This document shows, piece by piece, positions 53,562-62,712 of a DNA stretch of 64,000 nucleotides. The DNA is from CALEUX01 sp037439945 (GTDB taxonomy: Bacteria; Bacteroidota; Bacteroidia; Bacteroidales; Marinilabiliaceae), in contig JBBIVA010000005.1 of the NCBI GenBank assembly GCA_037439945.1, forward strand, positions 4,398 to 68,397, written 5' to 3'. Position numbers and translations under genes: made by a program. How positions within the stretch are numbered: the stretch's first letter is position 1; each line of letters opens with the position of its first letter. Under the pieces are notes generated by a model. It ran no database searches and had not been told where the DNA came from. It worked only from the letters and a program-made list of their open reading frames with translations.

Positions 53562-56500
53562 CTAATGTTTAAGATTTATTAAAACAGGTTTATTGCGGTC
53601 ACAAATAATCTCGCCATCCTTTAGTTCCAATTCTGCAACCTGTATTGACGACCTTCTTGTTTCGTAATTATCTTCTTTGGCCTTGTCGCCAAATCTTCCA
53701 GGATGGGTAAAATAAAAAACAAAAGCCCTGTCGTTATTTACCAATACATCTGCATGCAATCCTTTGGTTTTATCATCGACACCACTACCTGCTTCCTTTA
53801 ATATATTTTTTGACTGACGTTTCCAGTCCACCATGTTATCTGATGAATAAACCGCCAAACCATCCCATGTATCAACAACCATAAAGTACCTTCCTTTCCA
53901 GGCAAAAACTTTTGGCCCCTCTCCCCTTTCACCCACAACCTTTCCTTTATCAGTCCAACTATATAGGTCATTACTTTGGGCATAATATATTGATTTTCTG
54001 TCGCGTTCATTGTTATAATATAATTTCCAGGAACCATCAGGGCCTTTTATAACGGCAGCATCAATAACTTTATCTGAAACAAGTGGTAATTTGGATTCAA
54101 AATCCCAGTCAATTAAATTGTTACTTGTTAAATGCACTATTTCACGGTTGTGTTTCCAATCAGAAAATATTCCCGGAACCACAGTAAGGAACATGTGGTA
54201 TTTACCATTATTTTCAATTACATCAGGTGCCCAATAAGTAACATTTGCACCCCCATATTTAATATTTGCAGTACCTTTATAATTCCAGGATGCACCGCCA
54301 TCAGTTGATTCGGCTATCCCAATTTGTGTTCCGTGTACCCATTCAACACCAGTTCCCTGTTCAAGTTTTGCACGTCGGTTGGTATAAAACATAAACCAGC
54401 TTTGCTGTTTACTGTTCCATATTATAACAGGGTCGGCCGCTCCGTCAAAAACCGGGTCACGAAAAAGAGGTTTATTTGCTACCTTAAAAGATTGATTTAA
54501 TGATTGTTTATTAACATATTTTGCTAAAGAGCAGTTTTCGAGATTTAAAATACCTTCAACCAGGCACTTGCCATGTAATATTGCACCTTTTGCCGATGTG
54601 TGTACATTATCTATAAAATATGAACTGGTGGCTTCGGGGCCCATTTCTTCATATTTTTTTGCAGCCAGGTCATTTACATCAATATAATATACGCCCTCTT
54701 TAAGGGCCACTTCTTGCGACCATTTGCCATATGTCTGGTCGCACCTGTCAACTTTCCCATCAGTCCATCTGTTTCCCGGGGTATGCGATAATACAACCAC
54801 ATTAACTCCTTGCGCTCTGGCTTGTTTAATATAGGTTCTTATATACTTTCCGAAAGTATATACATCCTCGGGCCCACCATGACGTTCCATAATTACTGTT
54901 TCAAACTCATCTCCGGTTCCTTTAAGGGAGGCCCTTGCTCTTCCTGTATTAAGCGGACCACCATCATTATGTCCAAACTGAACAATCAGGTAATCACCCT
55001 TTTTTAACCCATGCAATACCTTGTCCCAATGTCCTTCAGTAATATAGGTCCTACTACTGCGACCACCCAAAGCATGATTCTCAATTGAAATTTGTGATGT
55101 ATCAAAAAAAAGGTCAAAGAAACTTCCCCATCCCCATTGGCCATTTTCCCCTTTACCCCGACCGGTTTTACCTGTTGAGTCACCAATAATAAAAACAACT
55201 GGGTTGTTGTTTTTTCTGGTACTTCCGGGCTTTAATGGAAGCTCAGGGCCATCCTGAACAAAAAAGATAGGGGCGCTATTTAATTGTGGTTCATTATAGT
55301 ATTGTAATCCACTATCATTCATTTTCGGGTACATCCTTTTCGTTAGCTCAATCATTTCTGCTGCTGCAAGTAAAACCGGTCCATACCCATGGGCGGCAAA
55401 AACATTTACCGGCCGGTGGTAATAAAAGGCCGGGTCAAATGCCATTCCGGTACCAACACATGTACCTGTAACCTGGCCATCTTCATTAATTTTCTTTGTT
55501 ATAGCAGCCCAACCTAAATTTGCAACCGGTCCGTATGCCACTCCATCAATCCAGCCCATATTAATTGCATGGGCTATACCAAAAACAAATATGGCAGTGG
55601 CAGAGGTTTCAAGATAGGAGTCATTACGGTCTAAAAGTTGATGCCATAATCCCTGACCTGATTGCAACGCTGTAATACCTTTAATTTGAAGTTTCAATAA
55701 CTCCATTATTTCGTTATATGATTGATGCTGTTTTGGAAGTACATCAAGCACTTCACATAAAGTCAGCATTGCCCAGCCATTGGCCCTACCCCAAAAAAAT
55801 GAAGGGTGTTCGCCCATACTTTCAACCCAACCATGACGGAACAGATTTTTCTCTTCAACCCACATTCTTTTTTTAAACTGCAAAACCTGTTTTGCTGCCT
55901 CATCGTAATATTTTTGCTCCCCTGTGAGTTTGCCCATGTTTACAATAGCAGGAATGCTCATATACATATCATCAAGCCAAACAGTATTCCTATGCGGACG
56001 ATTACGGGCAAAGGTCCCATCCTTTAACCTGTATTCGTGATGCATTATGTAGTTTATATAATTATCAATTAGGGGGCGTAATCCAGTTAGGTCTTTATTA
56101 GCTATTAAGGCCTTGATCATTGATGCGCACATTGCACCGGCATCATCCAGGGCATGTGGCTTTAGCATTGGATAAATAAAGGGGTCGATAATGCCAACTT
56201 CATTTAGCTGATTTTTAAAATGTGGTGCTATTTGTGAAAGGAAGTTGAACCTTTCAGTAACATATTGTAGATATTTTTTCTCACCCGATGTTTCAGCCAG
56301 ACGCATCATCCCTGAGTATGTTACCCCCCATTCGTATGAGGTAAGACGAAAGTCCCCTCTTTTCAAACGGCTGTTCCTGTCAATTTTATTATAATCAGTT
56401 ATTTCTTCCTTTGAGTTGGCATCTTCAAGTTTTGCGGGGGTTGCTTTATCCAGGAATTTATATACCTTATTTATGGTATTTTTTACATCTTCGGCTGTTA

Positions 56501-56723
56501 CAGGATTGTAACTGAAAGAATATTCGGGCTGCAAAAGATGTAAAGGGGTATTGGAGTCATTTACTTTGGTTTCAGTTGTTGATTCAACACTTTTGGCAAG
56601 TGCCTTTTTCTTTTTTCTCTGTTTAAAAAAATCTGAAAGGGTTTCAGGTTCCTGCGACCAGGAAGTTACACCTAAAAAAACTGCTAAACTAACTGTTAAT
56701 AAACTCATTGCGTAATGCTTCAT
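53562..56723 (-). CDS. Tripartite GH105 - CE12 - GH43-like pectin enzyme
   Basis: The 1053-residue exported protein (signal peptide 1-23) joins three modules. Residues about 75-480 are a GH105 alpha/alpha barrel (WLDDMYMSIPAI, WGRANGWAM), which hydrolyses unsaturated galacturonyl or glucuronyl ends. Residues about 505-730 are an SGNH esterase of the CE12 rhamnogalacturonan acetylesterase type: Ser516 in IIGDSTGKTG, FGHNDGG, and Asp705/His708 in DNVHTSAKG. Residues about 740-1040 are a GH43-like propeller (AADPVIIW, YWAPDVIE, VIDAAVIKG). The protein would deacetylate and cut the same oligosaccharide. It follows SusD across a 193-bp gap with a terminator. Confidence 0.9.
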   Translation of the reverse strand: MKHYAMSLLTVSLAVFLGVTSWSQEPETLSDFFKQRKKKKALAKSVESTTETKVNDSNTPLHLLQPEYSFSYNPVTAEDVKNTINKVYKFLDKATPAKLEDANSKEEITDYNKIDRNSRLKRGDFRLTSYEWGVTYSGMMRLAETSGEKKYLQYVTERFNFLSQIAPHFKNQLNEVGIIDPFIYPMLKPHALDDAGAMCASMIKALIANKDLTGLRPLIDNYINYIMHHEYRLKDGTFARNRPHRNTVWLDDMYMSIPAIVNMGKLTGEQKYYDEAAKQVLQFKKRMWVEEKNLFRHGWVESMGEHPSFFWGRANGWAMLTLCEVLDVLPKQHQSYNEIMELLKLQIKGITALQSGQGLWHQLLDRNDSYLETSATAIFVFGIAHAINMGWIDGVAYGPVANLGWAAITKKINEDGQVTGTCVGTGMAFDPAFYYHRPVNVFAAHGYGPVLLAAAEMIELTKRMYPKMNDSGLQYYNEPQLNSAPIFFVQDGPELPLKPGSTRKNNNPVVFIIGDSTGKTGRGKGENGQWGWGSFFDLFFDTSQISIENHALGGRSSRTYITEGHWDKVLHGLKKGDYLIVQFGHNDGGPLNTGRARASLKGTGDEFETVIMERHGGPEDVYTFGKYIRTYIKQARAQGVNVVVLSHTPGNRWTDGKVDRCDQTYGKWSQEVALKEGVYYIDVNDLAAKKYEEMGPEATSSYFIDNVHTSAKGAILHGKCLVEGILNLENCSLAKYVNKQSLNQSFKVANKPLFRDPVFDGAADPVIIWNSKQQSWFMFYTNRRAKLEQGTGVEWVHGTQIGIAESTDGGASWNYKGTANIKYGGANVTYWAPDVIENNGKYHMFLTVVPGIFSDWKHNREIVHLTSNNLIDWDFESKLPLVSDKVIDAAVIKGPDGSWKLYYNNERDRKSIYYAQSNDLYSWTDKGKVVGERGEGPKVFAWKGRYFMVVDTWDGLAVYSSDNMVDWKRQSKNILKEAGSGVDDKTKGLHADVLVNNDRAFVFYFTHPGRFGDKAKEDNYETRRSSIQVAELELKDGEIICDRNKPVLINLKH

Positions 56724-56838
56724 TGAAATAATATTTATTTTTTATTCGGTAATAAATTGGGATTTTAAAATAAAAAAAACAAGTTTTGAACAATTTTCTT
56801 TCTATAAAACCAAAACCAAGAAGGGCTGATATTAATTA

Positions 56839-56880
56839 AAACCCCTCCGAAATCATTTCTTTTCGACTCCGGAGAGGTTT
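56839..56880 (-). terminator. Intrinsic terminator after susCD
   Basis: On the minus strand AAACCTCTCC pairs with GGAGGGGTTT (one mismatch) and is followed by TTAATTAAT. It would end or attenuate transcription after SusD, allowing susCD to be expressed above the enzyme genes. Confidence 0.65.
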
Positions 56881-56916
56881 CTGTAAAACTAAATCATTTA
56901 AACAAATTAAATAAAA

Positions 56917-59067
56917 TTAGTAACCTGGGTTTTGATATAATCGTTTTTCATCTGAATCAAGAGGAATTCCCACTTCATCAGTTAACAGGTCAAGATATGC
57001 TTTTGGCCATGGCCTGAATGTGTAGTGCTTTTGATAGCTACCTTTCCCATTGCCATCTTGTCCGCCACCTGCGCGATTTTGGGCAACCGGCCATATTCCT
57101 GTAAGGCTTGATGCCATTTGGTTATGTCTCATAATTCTATCGTAAAGGATACCAGCATTCTTTTGATCCTCCCATGCCAACCCTTCTGATAAAAATTCCC
57201 GGGCTTTTTCGTTGTATATGAAATGAATAAACATTTCCCTTTTTGTAGTAGCTGTTGGAATGTAATTCTCGGCTATTGCTTCCGGGGTTCCGGGTTCAAA
57301 ATGGTTTTCTGTAACCCTTATAGCATTAAATGTTGATGCGTTAACCCTGAACGGGGTTAATCTTTCTGCGGCAGGTAAGGTGGCAGCCTGAGGTTCCCAA
57401 ACTGCAAGAAGTGATGAACGGTTTTCTCCTGCTTTATAGGCAGCCCGTTGACGTAATATATTAATATCATTTACAGCCAGTGAATACAACCCTTTTCGTC
57501 CATTTGCTTCAGCCCTGATTAGTATAGTTTCGGCAAGGCGCATTAAGATTACATCACGAGTTCCGGATTCACTATTAAAGTTTGCCTCATCTGAACTACC
57601 GCCCCTGTTTGGATCAAGGAATTTCTTTGATGATAAATAAGGGGCTGTCCGGGTAGTTGCTAATCCCATATTTGTTCTGTCGATAAATAAACGGTAATAA
57701 AATCTATTTGTAACAGATGATTTTACCCAACGGGCCATAAATTGAAAAGGTTGACTATGAACAGTTGCTGAATCGAGGGCATCTGCCATTTTGTTTTCAA
57801 TATATACCAAGGCCCTGCGCCCAATATCAATTCTTTTTTGGCCTGCTGCAACATTAGCTTCCCCTGCCGGTTTGTTAGCGTTCCACCATGCAGCTGCAGC
57901 TGCACTCCAAGTGTATGAAGTACCTCCCCCTGCTACATTTCCAATATATTCATGAAGGAATGTTTTCTCATAACGAGAATCATTTACCTTATCAACAAAG
58001 TTGTCATAAGCCCAATCAGTAGGTTTAAATACTGCAAATGGCCGTCCGTATGCCATTGAACGTATTATTCCTGTTTGATTTGTATAATCTCCTGTATGAT
58101 AATTACAATATCTATTATTAAACCTACCATTCAATGTTGTGTTAATGTCGAATTGCGCAGCCCATAATACCTCTGAATGGGGAGAAGTCTCTGACACCTT
58201 GGGGTCAAATAGTGTCCAGTAATCGGGCGCCAAAACTTTTGTCCCTATTACTGCAGAAGAATAAAAAATAGCTGAATCAAGGTCAGTAGTTGAACTCCCT
58301 TTGTATAACATCCTTAAGTGCAATTCAGAATGGTTCTGAAATTCGGAACCCTGTGCCCTATTTAAATAAAGCTTGGCTAAAAAATGACCTGCTGCATCTT
58401 TTGTAATACGTCCCCTTTCGCCCTGAGTAGTGGGCAAATTTTCGTAAGCGAACCTCAAATCAGTTATTATATGCTTATAAATGGTTTCCAGGCTGGCTTT
58501 GGGGAAAAAATAAATCCCATCGTCTTCCCGTTTTGCCTTTAGCAATAAAGGTACACTTCCCATTTGATTGGAAATAAGGTAATAAGCCCAAGCTCTAAGA
58601 AACAAAACTTCAGATTTTCTTGTATTGGCAAATGCTAAATCAGTACCAAATTTGCCTGGTTTCACTTTTTCAATTTGCTCCAGGGCTATATTACAATTAT
58701 TAATGTGTGGATAGGCTCCCATAGGGGCAAATGATGCATTCGCTGCTCCTATAAAATTATTTACATTTCCGGTAATTAAAGCCACATCTGTTCCTAATGC
58801 TGAACTTAGGCCCCTGGCATAAGCGGAGTTGGCTGCTGCATGCATATACTGATCTGTTTCAGCATCAATTAACCTAGCTCCATTTCCATCCCACTCATGT
58901 TTAACCCTCGAATAAACATATAATCCACTAATCAAGGCATTAAGACCACTCTCACTGTTATAGTAGTCTTGGGTCAAACTTGAAACCTGCTTCTCATTAA
59001 GAAATTCATCACTGCAAGATGAGAAGAAAGCAATAATCAATATCGATATAATATACTTTTTCATCAT
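56917..59067 (-). CDS. SusD/RagB family glycan-binding lipoprotein
   Basis: This 716-residue outer-membrane lipoprotein (lipobox FFSSCSDEF, Cys about residue 18) is the surface glycan-binding lid of the SusC transporter. N-terminal YYNSESGLNALISGLYVYSR, LFLRAWAYYLISNQMG and the C-terminal EFLSEGLAWEDQKNAG match SusD helices. It is longer than many SusD proteins, with an insertion-rich middle. Binding of rhamnogalacturonan oligosaccharides is inferred from the linked enzymes. It lies 23 bp after SusC. No SusE/SusF-type surface protein follows. Confidence 0.95.
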   Translation of the reverse strand: MMKKYIISILIIAFFSSCSDEFLNEKQVSSLTQDYYNSESGLNALISGLYVYSRVKHEWDGNGARLIDAETDQYMHAAANSAYARGLSSALGTDVALITGNVNNFIGAANASFAPMGAYPHINNCNIALEQIEKVKPGKFGTDLAFANTRKSEVLFLRAWAYYLISNQMGSVPLLLKAKREDDGIYFFPKASLETIYKHIITDLRFAYENLPTTQGERGRITKDAAGHFLAKLYLNRAQGSEFQNHSELHLRMLYKGSSTTDLDSAIFYSSAVIGTKVLAPDYWTLFDPKVSETSPHSEVLWAAQFDINTTLNGRFNNRYCNYHTGDYTNQTGIIRSMAYGRPFAVFKPTDWAYDNFVDKVNDSRYEKTFLHEYIGNVAGGGTSYTWSAAAAAWWNANKPAGEANVAAGQKRIDIGRRALVYIENKMADALDSATVHSQPFQFMARWVKSSVTNRFYYRLFIDRTNMGLATTRTAPYLSSKKFLDPNRGGSSDEANFNSESGTRDVILMRLAETILIRAEANGRKGLYSLAVNDINILRQRAAYKAGENRSSLLAVWEPQAATLPAAERLTPFRVNASTFNAIRVTENHFEPGTPEAIAENYIPTATTKREMFIHFIYNEKAREFLSEGLAWEDQKNAGILYDRIMRHNQMASSLTGIWPVAQNRAGGGQDGNGKGSYQKHYTFRPWPKAYLDLLTDEVGIPLDSDEKRLYQNPGY

Positions 59068-59090
59068 AGTATTATTTTTTAAATTATCAA

Positions 59091-62000
59091 TTAAAAACCT
59101 GCCCTAATCCCAACAACAAAACTTTGAGATAAAATGGTATTATTGTTCATTCCTCCAAGAGGGTTACCAGTAGTTGATGCGATATCCCAGTTGGTTGTGT
59201 CTTCAGGATTTAATCCCAATTTAACAACATCCCCACCAAAAAGGAATGGGTTAATTACCTGTGTAAAAACTGATAATTTATTTATCTGTACCGACTTCAA
59301 AATATTTTTTGGCAAGTCATATGTAAGTGAAATATTTCTTACAGCAACATAAGAACCATCGTTATATTGCGTAGAAGGTACATTGTTTTCAACTGTTCCA
59401 AGATTTGGCATTGGCCACCTTCCATTAGGGTTATCCCACGACCAAACGTCATTTTCTACCCGTCCATTGGGCCATATTCCTCCATATGAATTAGGATACC
59501 CGCCAAAATACTTTTGGCCTATCCTGGCAAAAATGAAAAAAGAAAGTTCTAAGTTTTTGTAGGTAAAATTATTGGTTATTCCCCCTGTCCATTTTGGTCT
59601 ATTAGTTCCTAATATAACCATATCATCGCCTGTTATCCTATAGTCCCCGGCATCTTTTATTCCATCTCCATCAGTATCGATGGTTTTCTGGTCAACATTT
59701 TTTATTGTCCCCGGATGGAATCTGTGGCCATTGGCATTAAACTTAGCCATTTCGGCTAAATCTTCTGGTGTGTTTTGCCAAATACCATCGGTTTTATGAT
59801 GATAATACACCTGAATAGGGTGTCCTATAAATCTTCTATCAGCTAACATATCCAAAGGCTTGCCATTTGCGTCTTTATTTAATAGTTCAACTATTTCTTC
59901 ACGGTTGGCAGACCAGTTTATTGTTGAAGTCCATTGAAAATCTTTGGTTTTAACATTTACAGTGTTCAGTGTAAGTTCAATACCTTTATTTGACGTTTTT
60001 CCAATATTGTCAACCATTGAAACAAAACCTGTAACGGCTGGAAGTGATTTATTTAGCAATAAATCAGTTGTCTTTGATTTATAAAGTTCCAAAGAACCGG
60101 TTATCCTATTGCTTAAAAATCCAAAATCGAGGCCTAAATTAATTTGTGCAGTTTTTTCCCATCCAAGGTTTGGATTTTTAACCTGCTGAGGCAAATAACC
60201 CACTGAAGGAACTGCCCCAAATACGTAAGGATTTCTGCTCAATGGGCCTGATGTAGAATAAGGACTTACGGCTGAATTCCCTGTTACACCATATCCGGCG
60301 CGAAGTTTAAATTCATTAACAAAATAGAAATTGTCCATAAAACTTTCCTCCTGCAACTTCCAGGCTAATGAAAATGAAGGGAAAAAATCCCATTTGTTAC
60401 CGGGGGCCAAGACTGATGATCCATCCCAGCGGCCGGTTGCTGTTACCAAATACCTGTTCAATAACGAATAATTAATTCTTCCCATATATGATTCAAGTTT
60501 ATTTTCCCTAAACATACTTCCATACGTTGAAGGCCTTCCAACTGTATTGGCCCCAATATCGTACCAGTGGGAGATATCATAAATCATACCTGTAGCCGAA
60601 ATATTGCTTCCTTCTTCTCTAAAATGCTGGGCCGACTGAAGGAGGGTAAGGCCTAAATCGTGTGCCTCACCAATTTTTTTATTTAAGAACAATAAATTTT
60701 CACTAACCCAGGCAAAAATTTCGTTAAATTCATATGCAGCAGTGCTGGGTCGATTAGTGAGATGACTTGTTGCATTTGGACCTGTCCATGCACCTGTACG
60801 GTTTTGCCTAAACTGCGTACCAAAATTTAAACGGTACTTTAGCCAATCTGTAAATTTAATTTCTCCAAACATGTTAGCTAAAACAGATGTCGATCGTCTT
60901 TCATTGAGGGATTGATCAATATCGATAAGCGGATTCCACAAATTCAGGTTACCTCCCGGGTTTTTTACCCAAACCCCATTTTCATCCTTGGGTAATGCAT
61001 ATGGAAATTGATCATTTGCCCTGGAATAAAGATCTTTAGAGCCTGTGTTAGTAGTATTTGGACCAAAAATACCAAAATTCTGAATAGCAAAAGCAGTATT
61101 TATTGATGCGCCAACTTTAATCCAATTTCTGGGAGCTATTTCCCCATTTATATTAATATTATACCTTTTGTAATCCTGATCTTTTTGAACGCCTTTTTCA
61201 TCAAGTAATCCGAACGACATATAAATATTAGAATTATCAGTACCAGCTGATAATGACAACTGGTGATTTTGAGTAAGGCCTTGACGGAGAGCTTCTTCTC
61301 CCCAATTAAAACTACGAACATTGTCTGAATTATAAACAGGAACCTGGGCTGGCCAACCCATAGCCACTTCTTCAGCTGTAGTAGGTCTCATTTTTACAGT
61401 ACCACCAATTTGGTCAACCCATTCATAACCCATTAATACAGATTTCCTAGCAACTGGATCACCTGCCAGCCCAAATTTATTAATATCGATAGTTGGGTCA
61501 GGCCAACCTAATTTAACCGGGGTGTTTAAGTTTGTAAAGGTTTCAGTACCATAAAGCCCTCCATTCATTAATCCTAATCGCCAACGATCAACATACTCAC
61601 CTCCATTCATCCAATCAGTAAGAGATTTGTATGAGTCAAACGAAAAGGTACTATCGTAATTTATTGAAAATTTACCTTTATCTCCACGTTTTGTGGTAAC
61701 CAGTATTACCCCATTAGCTCCACGAGATCCATAAATAGCAGTTGCTGATGCGTCTTTTAATACCTCAACTGAGGCAATATCATCTGTATTTATATCTGCC
61801 ATATTACCTGCAACCAATGGAATTCCGTTAATTACATACAGAGGGGCATTTGATGCAGTAATTGAACGGTTACCACGAATAGTTATTTGCGGTATTTCAC
61901 CAGGTTTTATATTAGAAGTAATATCAATACCCGCAGCTTTCCCCTGCATTGCCTCCAGAACATTTGATACTGGTCTTTTTTTCAATTGCTCATCAGAGAT

Positions 62001-62411
62001 GCGGGTTACTGCTCCGGTAACATCACTTTTCTTAATGGTGCCATAACCAACTACCACCAATTCATTAAGCAAAGTTGCTTCATCTTGCAGGGTGACATTA
62101 ATGGTTGATTGGTTACCTACTTTTACAACTTGTTTTTCAAACCCAATAAACCGGATTTCAAGCGAACCTTCTGAAGGTACATTAGTTAACGAATATTTAC
62201 CATTTGCATCAGTTATGGTACCGTTGGTGGTTCCCGCAACTACAACGGTGGCCCCTGCAACAGGCATTCCTGTTTGGTCAGTTACCGTACCATTTATGGT
62301 AATTGTTTGTTGTGCATAGATGTTTTCTCCCCAAAGTAGAAAGAAACACCCGGTTAATAGTGTTAACAAAAACACTTTTAACAGTTTTTTCTTAGAATTG
62401 GTTTGTTTCAT
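59091..62411 (-). CDS. SusC/RagA TonB-dependent outer membrane transporter
   Basis: The 1106-residue transporter imports oligosaccharides with TonB energy. It has a signal peptide (about 1-33), a carboxypeptidase-regulatory-like domain (GTVTDQTGMPVAGATVVVAG, about 38-110), the plug domain (NELVVVGYGTIKKSDVTGAV, SVEVLKDASATAIYGSRGANG) and a long barrel to the C-terminus VVGIRAGF. Length and domain order are standard. It opens the minus-strand PUL operon and is divergent from a GH105 gene across a 301-bp region with a strong inverted repeat and a GntR-type palindrome. Confidence 0.96.
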   Translation of the reverse strand: MKQTNSKKKLLKVFLLTLLTGCFFLLWGENIYAQQTITINGTVTDQTGMPVAGATVVVAGTTNGTITDANGKYSLTNVPSEGSLEIRFIGFEKQVVKVGNQSTINVTLQDEATLLNELVVVGYGTIKKSDVTGAVTRISDEQLKKRPVSNVLEAMQGKAAGIDITSNIKPGEIPQITIRGNRSITASNAPLYVINGIPLVAGNMADINTDDIASVEVLKDASATAIYGSRGANGVILVTTKRGDKGKFSINYDSTFSFDSYKSLTDWMNGGEYVDRWRLGLMNGGLYGTETFTNLNTPVKLGWPDPTIDINKFGLAGDPVARKSVLMGYEWVDQIGGTVKMRPTTAEEVAMGWPAQVPVYNSDNVRSFNWGEEALRQGLTQNHQLSLSAGTDNSNIYMSFGLLDEKGVQKDQDYKRYNININGEIAPRNWIKVGASINTAFAIQNFGIFGPNTTNTGSKDLYSRANDQFPYALPKDENGVWVKNPGGNLNLWNPLIDIDQSLNERRSTSVLANMFGEIKFTDWLKYRLNFGTQFRQNRTGAWTGPNATSHLTNRPSTAAYEFNEIFAWVSENLLFLNKKIGEAHDLGLTLLQSAQHFREEGSNISATGMIYDISHWYDIGANTVGRPSTYGSMFRENKLESYMGRINYSLLNRYLVTATGRWDGSSVLAPGNKWDFFPSFSLAWKLQEESFMDNFYFVNEFKLRAGYGVTGNSAVSPYSTSGPLSRNPYVFGAVPSVGYLPQQVKNPNLGWEKTAQINLGLDFGFLSNRITGSLELYKSKTTDLLLNKSLPAVTGFVSMVDNIGKTSNKGIELTLNTVNVKTKDFQWTSTINWSANREEIVELLNKDANGKPLDMLADRRFIGHPIQVYYHHKTDGIWQNTPEDLAEMAKFNANGHRFHPGTIKNVDQKTIDTDGDGIKDAGDYRITGDDMVILGTNRPKWTGGITNNFTYKNLELSFFIFARIGQKYFGGYPNSYGGIWPNGRVENDVWSWDNPNGRWPMPNLGTVENNVPSTQYNDGSYVAVRNISLTYDLPKNILKSVQINKLSVFTQVINPFLFGGDVVKLGLNPEDTTNWDIASTTGNPLGGMNNNTILSQSFVVGIRAGF

Positions 62412-62553
62412 ACTAAATTATGTAAAATTTAAATTTGAATTTTTGGCTAACCGTAAGCCTGATTTGTAATTTACCTGAATAGGTTTTAATGCATAACAAT
62501 TTTTATAAATGCAATAGATTAAGTAAAAATAAACCGCTTATATCTGTTAAAAA

Positions 62554-62617
62554 ATGGAAAATTGTACAAAAACATGTAAATACAAGTACCTTGAAAAAAA
62601 AGAATACAATTTTCCAT
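62554..62617. promoter_or_regulatory. Long-spaced 13-bp inverted repeat, probable regulator site
   Basis: ATGGAAAATTGTA (62554-62566) and TACAATTTTCCAT (62605-62617) are perfect inverse copies with starts 51 bp apart, about five helical turns. Symmetry around the divergent promoters fits binding by the HTCS or another dimeric regulator. Confidence 0.6.
62572..62587. promoter_or_regulatory. Candidate GntR operator 2
   Basis: ACATGTAAATACAAGT differs at one position from ACTTGTAAATACAAGT of operator 1. The halves ACATGTA and TACAAGT keep the same AA centre. It sits between susC and GH105, inside the long inverted repeat. Confidence 0.55.
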
Positions 62618-62712
62618 CATATTGAATTATAATCTATATGATTAAATTATAATGACAATAATTTTGCAAGCATCACTTTGTTGTATGTAAAACCATTTTA
62701 TAATAATTATCC

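Larger units (their letters stand above)
62412..62712. other. Divergent susC/GH105 regulatory region
   Basis: This 301-bp AT-rich region drives both susC and the GH105 gene. It contains a 13-bp perfect inverted repeat (62554-62617) surrounding a 16-bp palindrome (62572-62587), and a TAATTTTG -7-like box on the plus strand (62659-62666). Confidence 0.6.
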
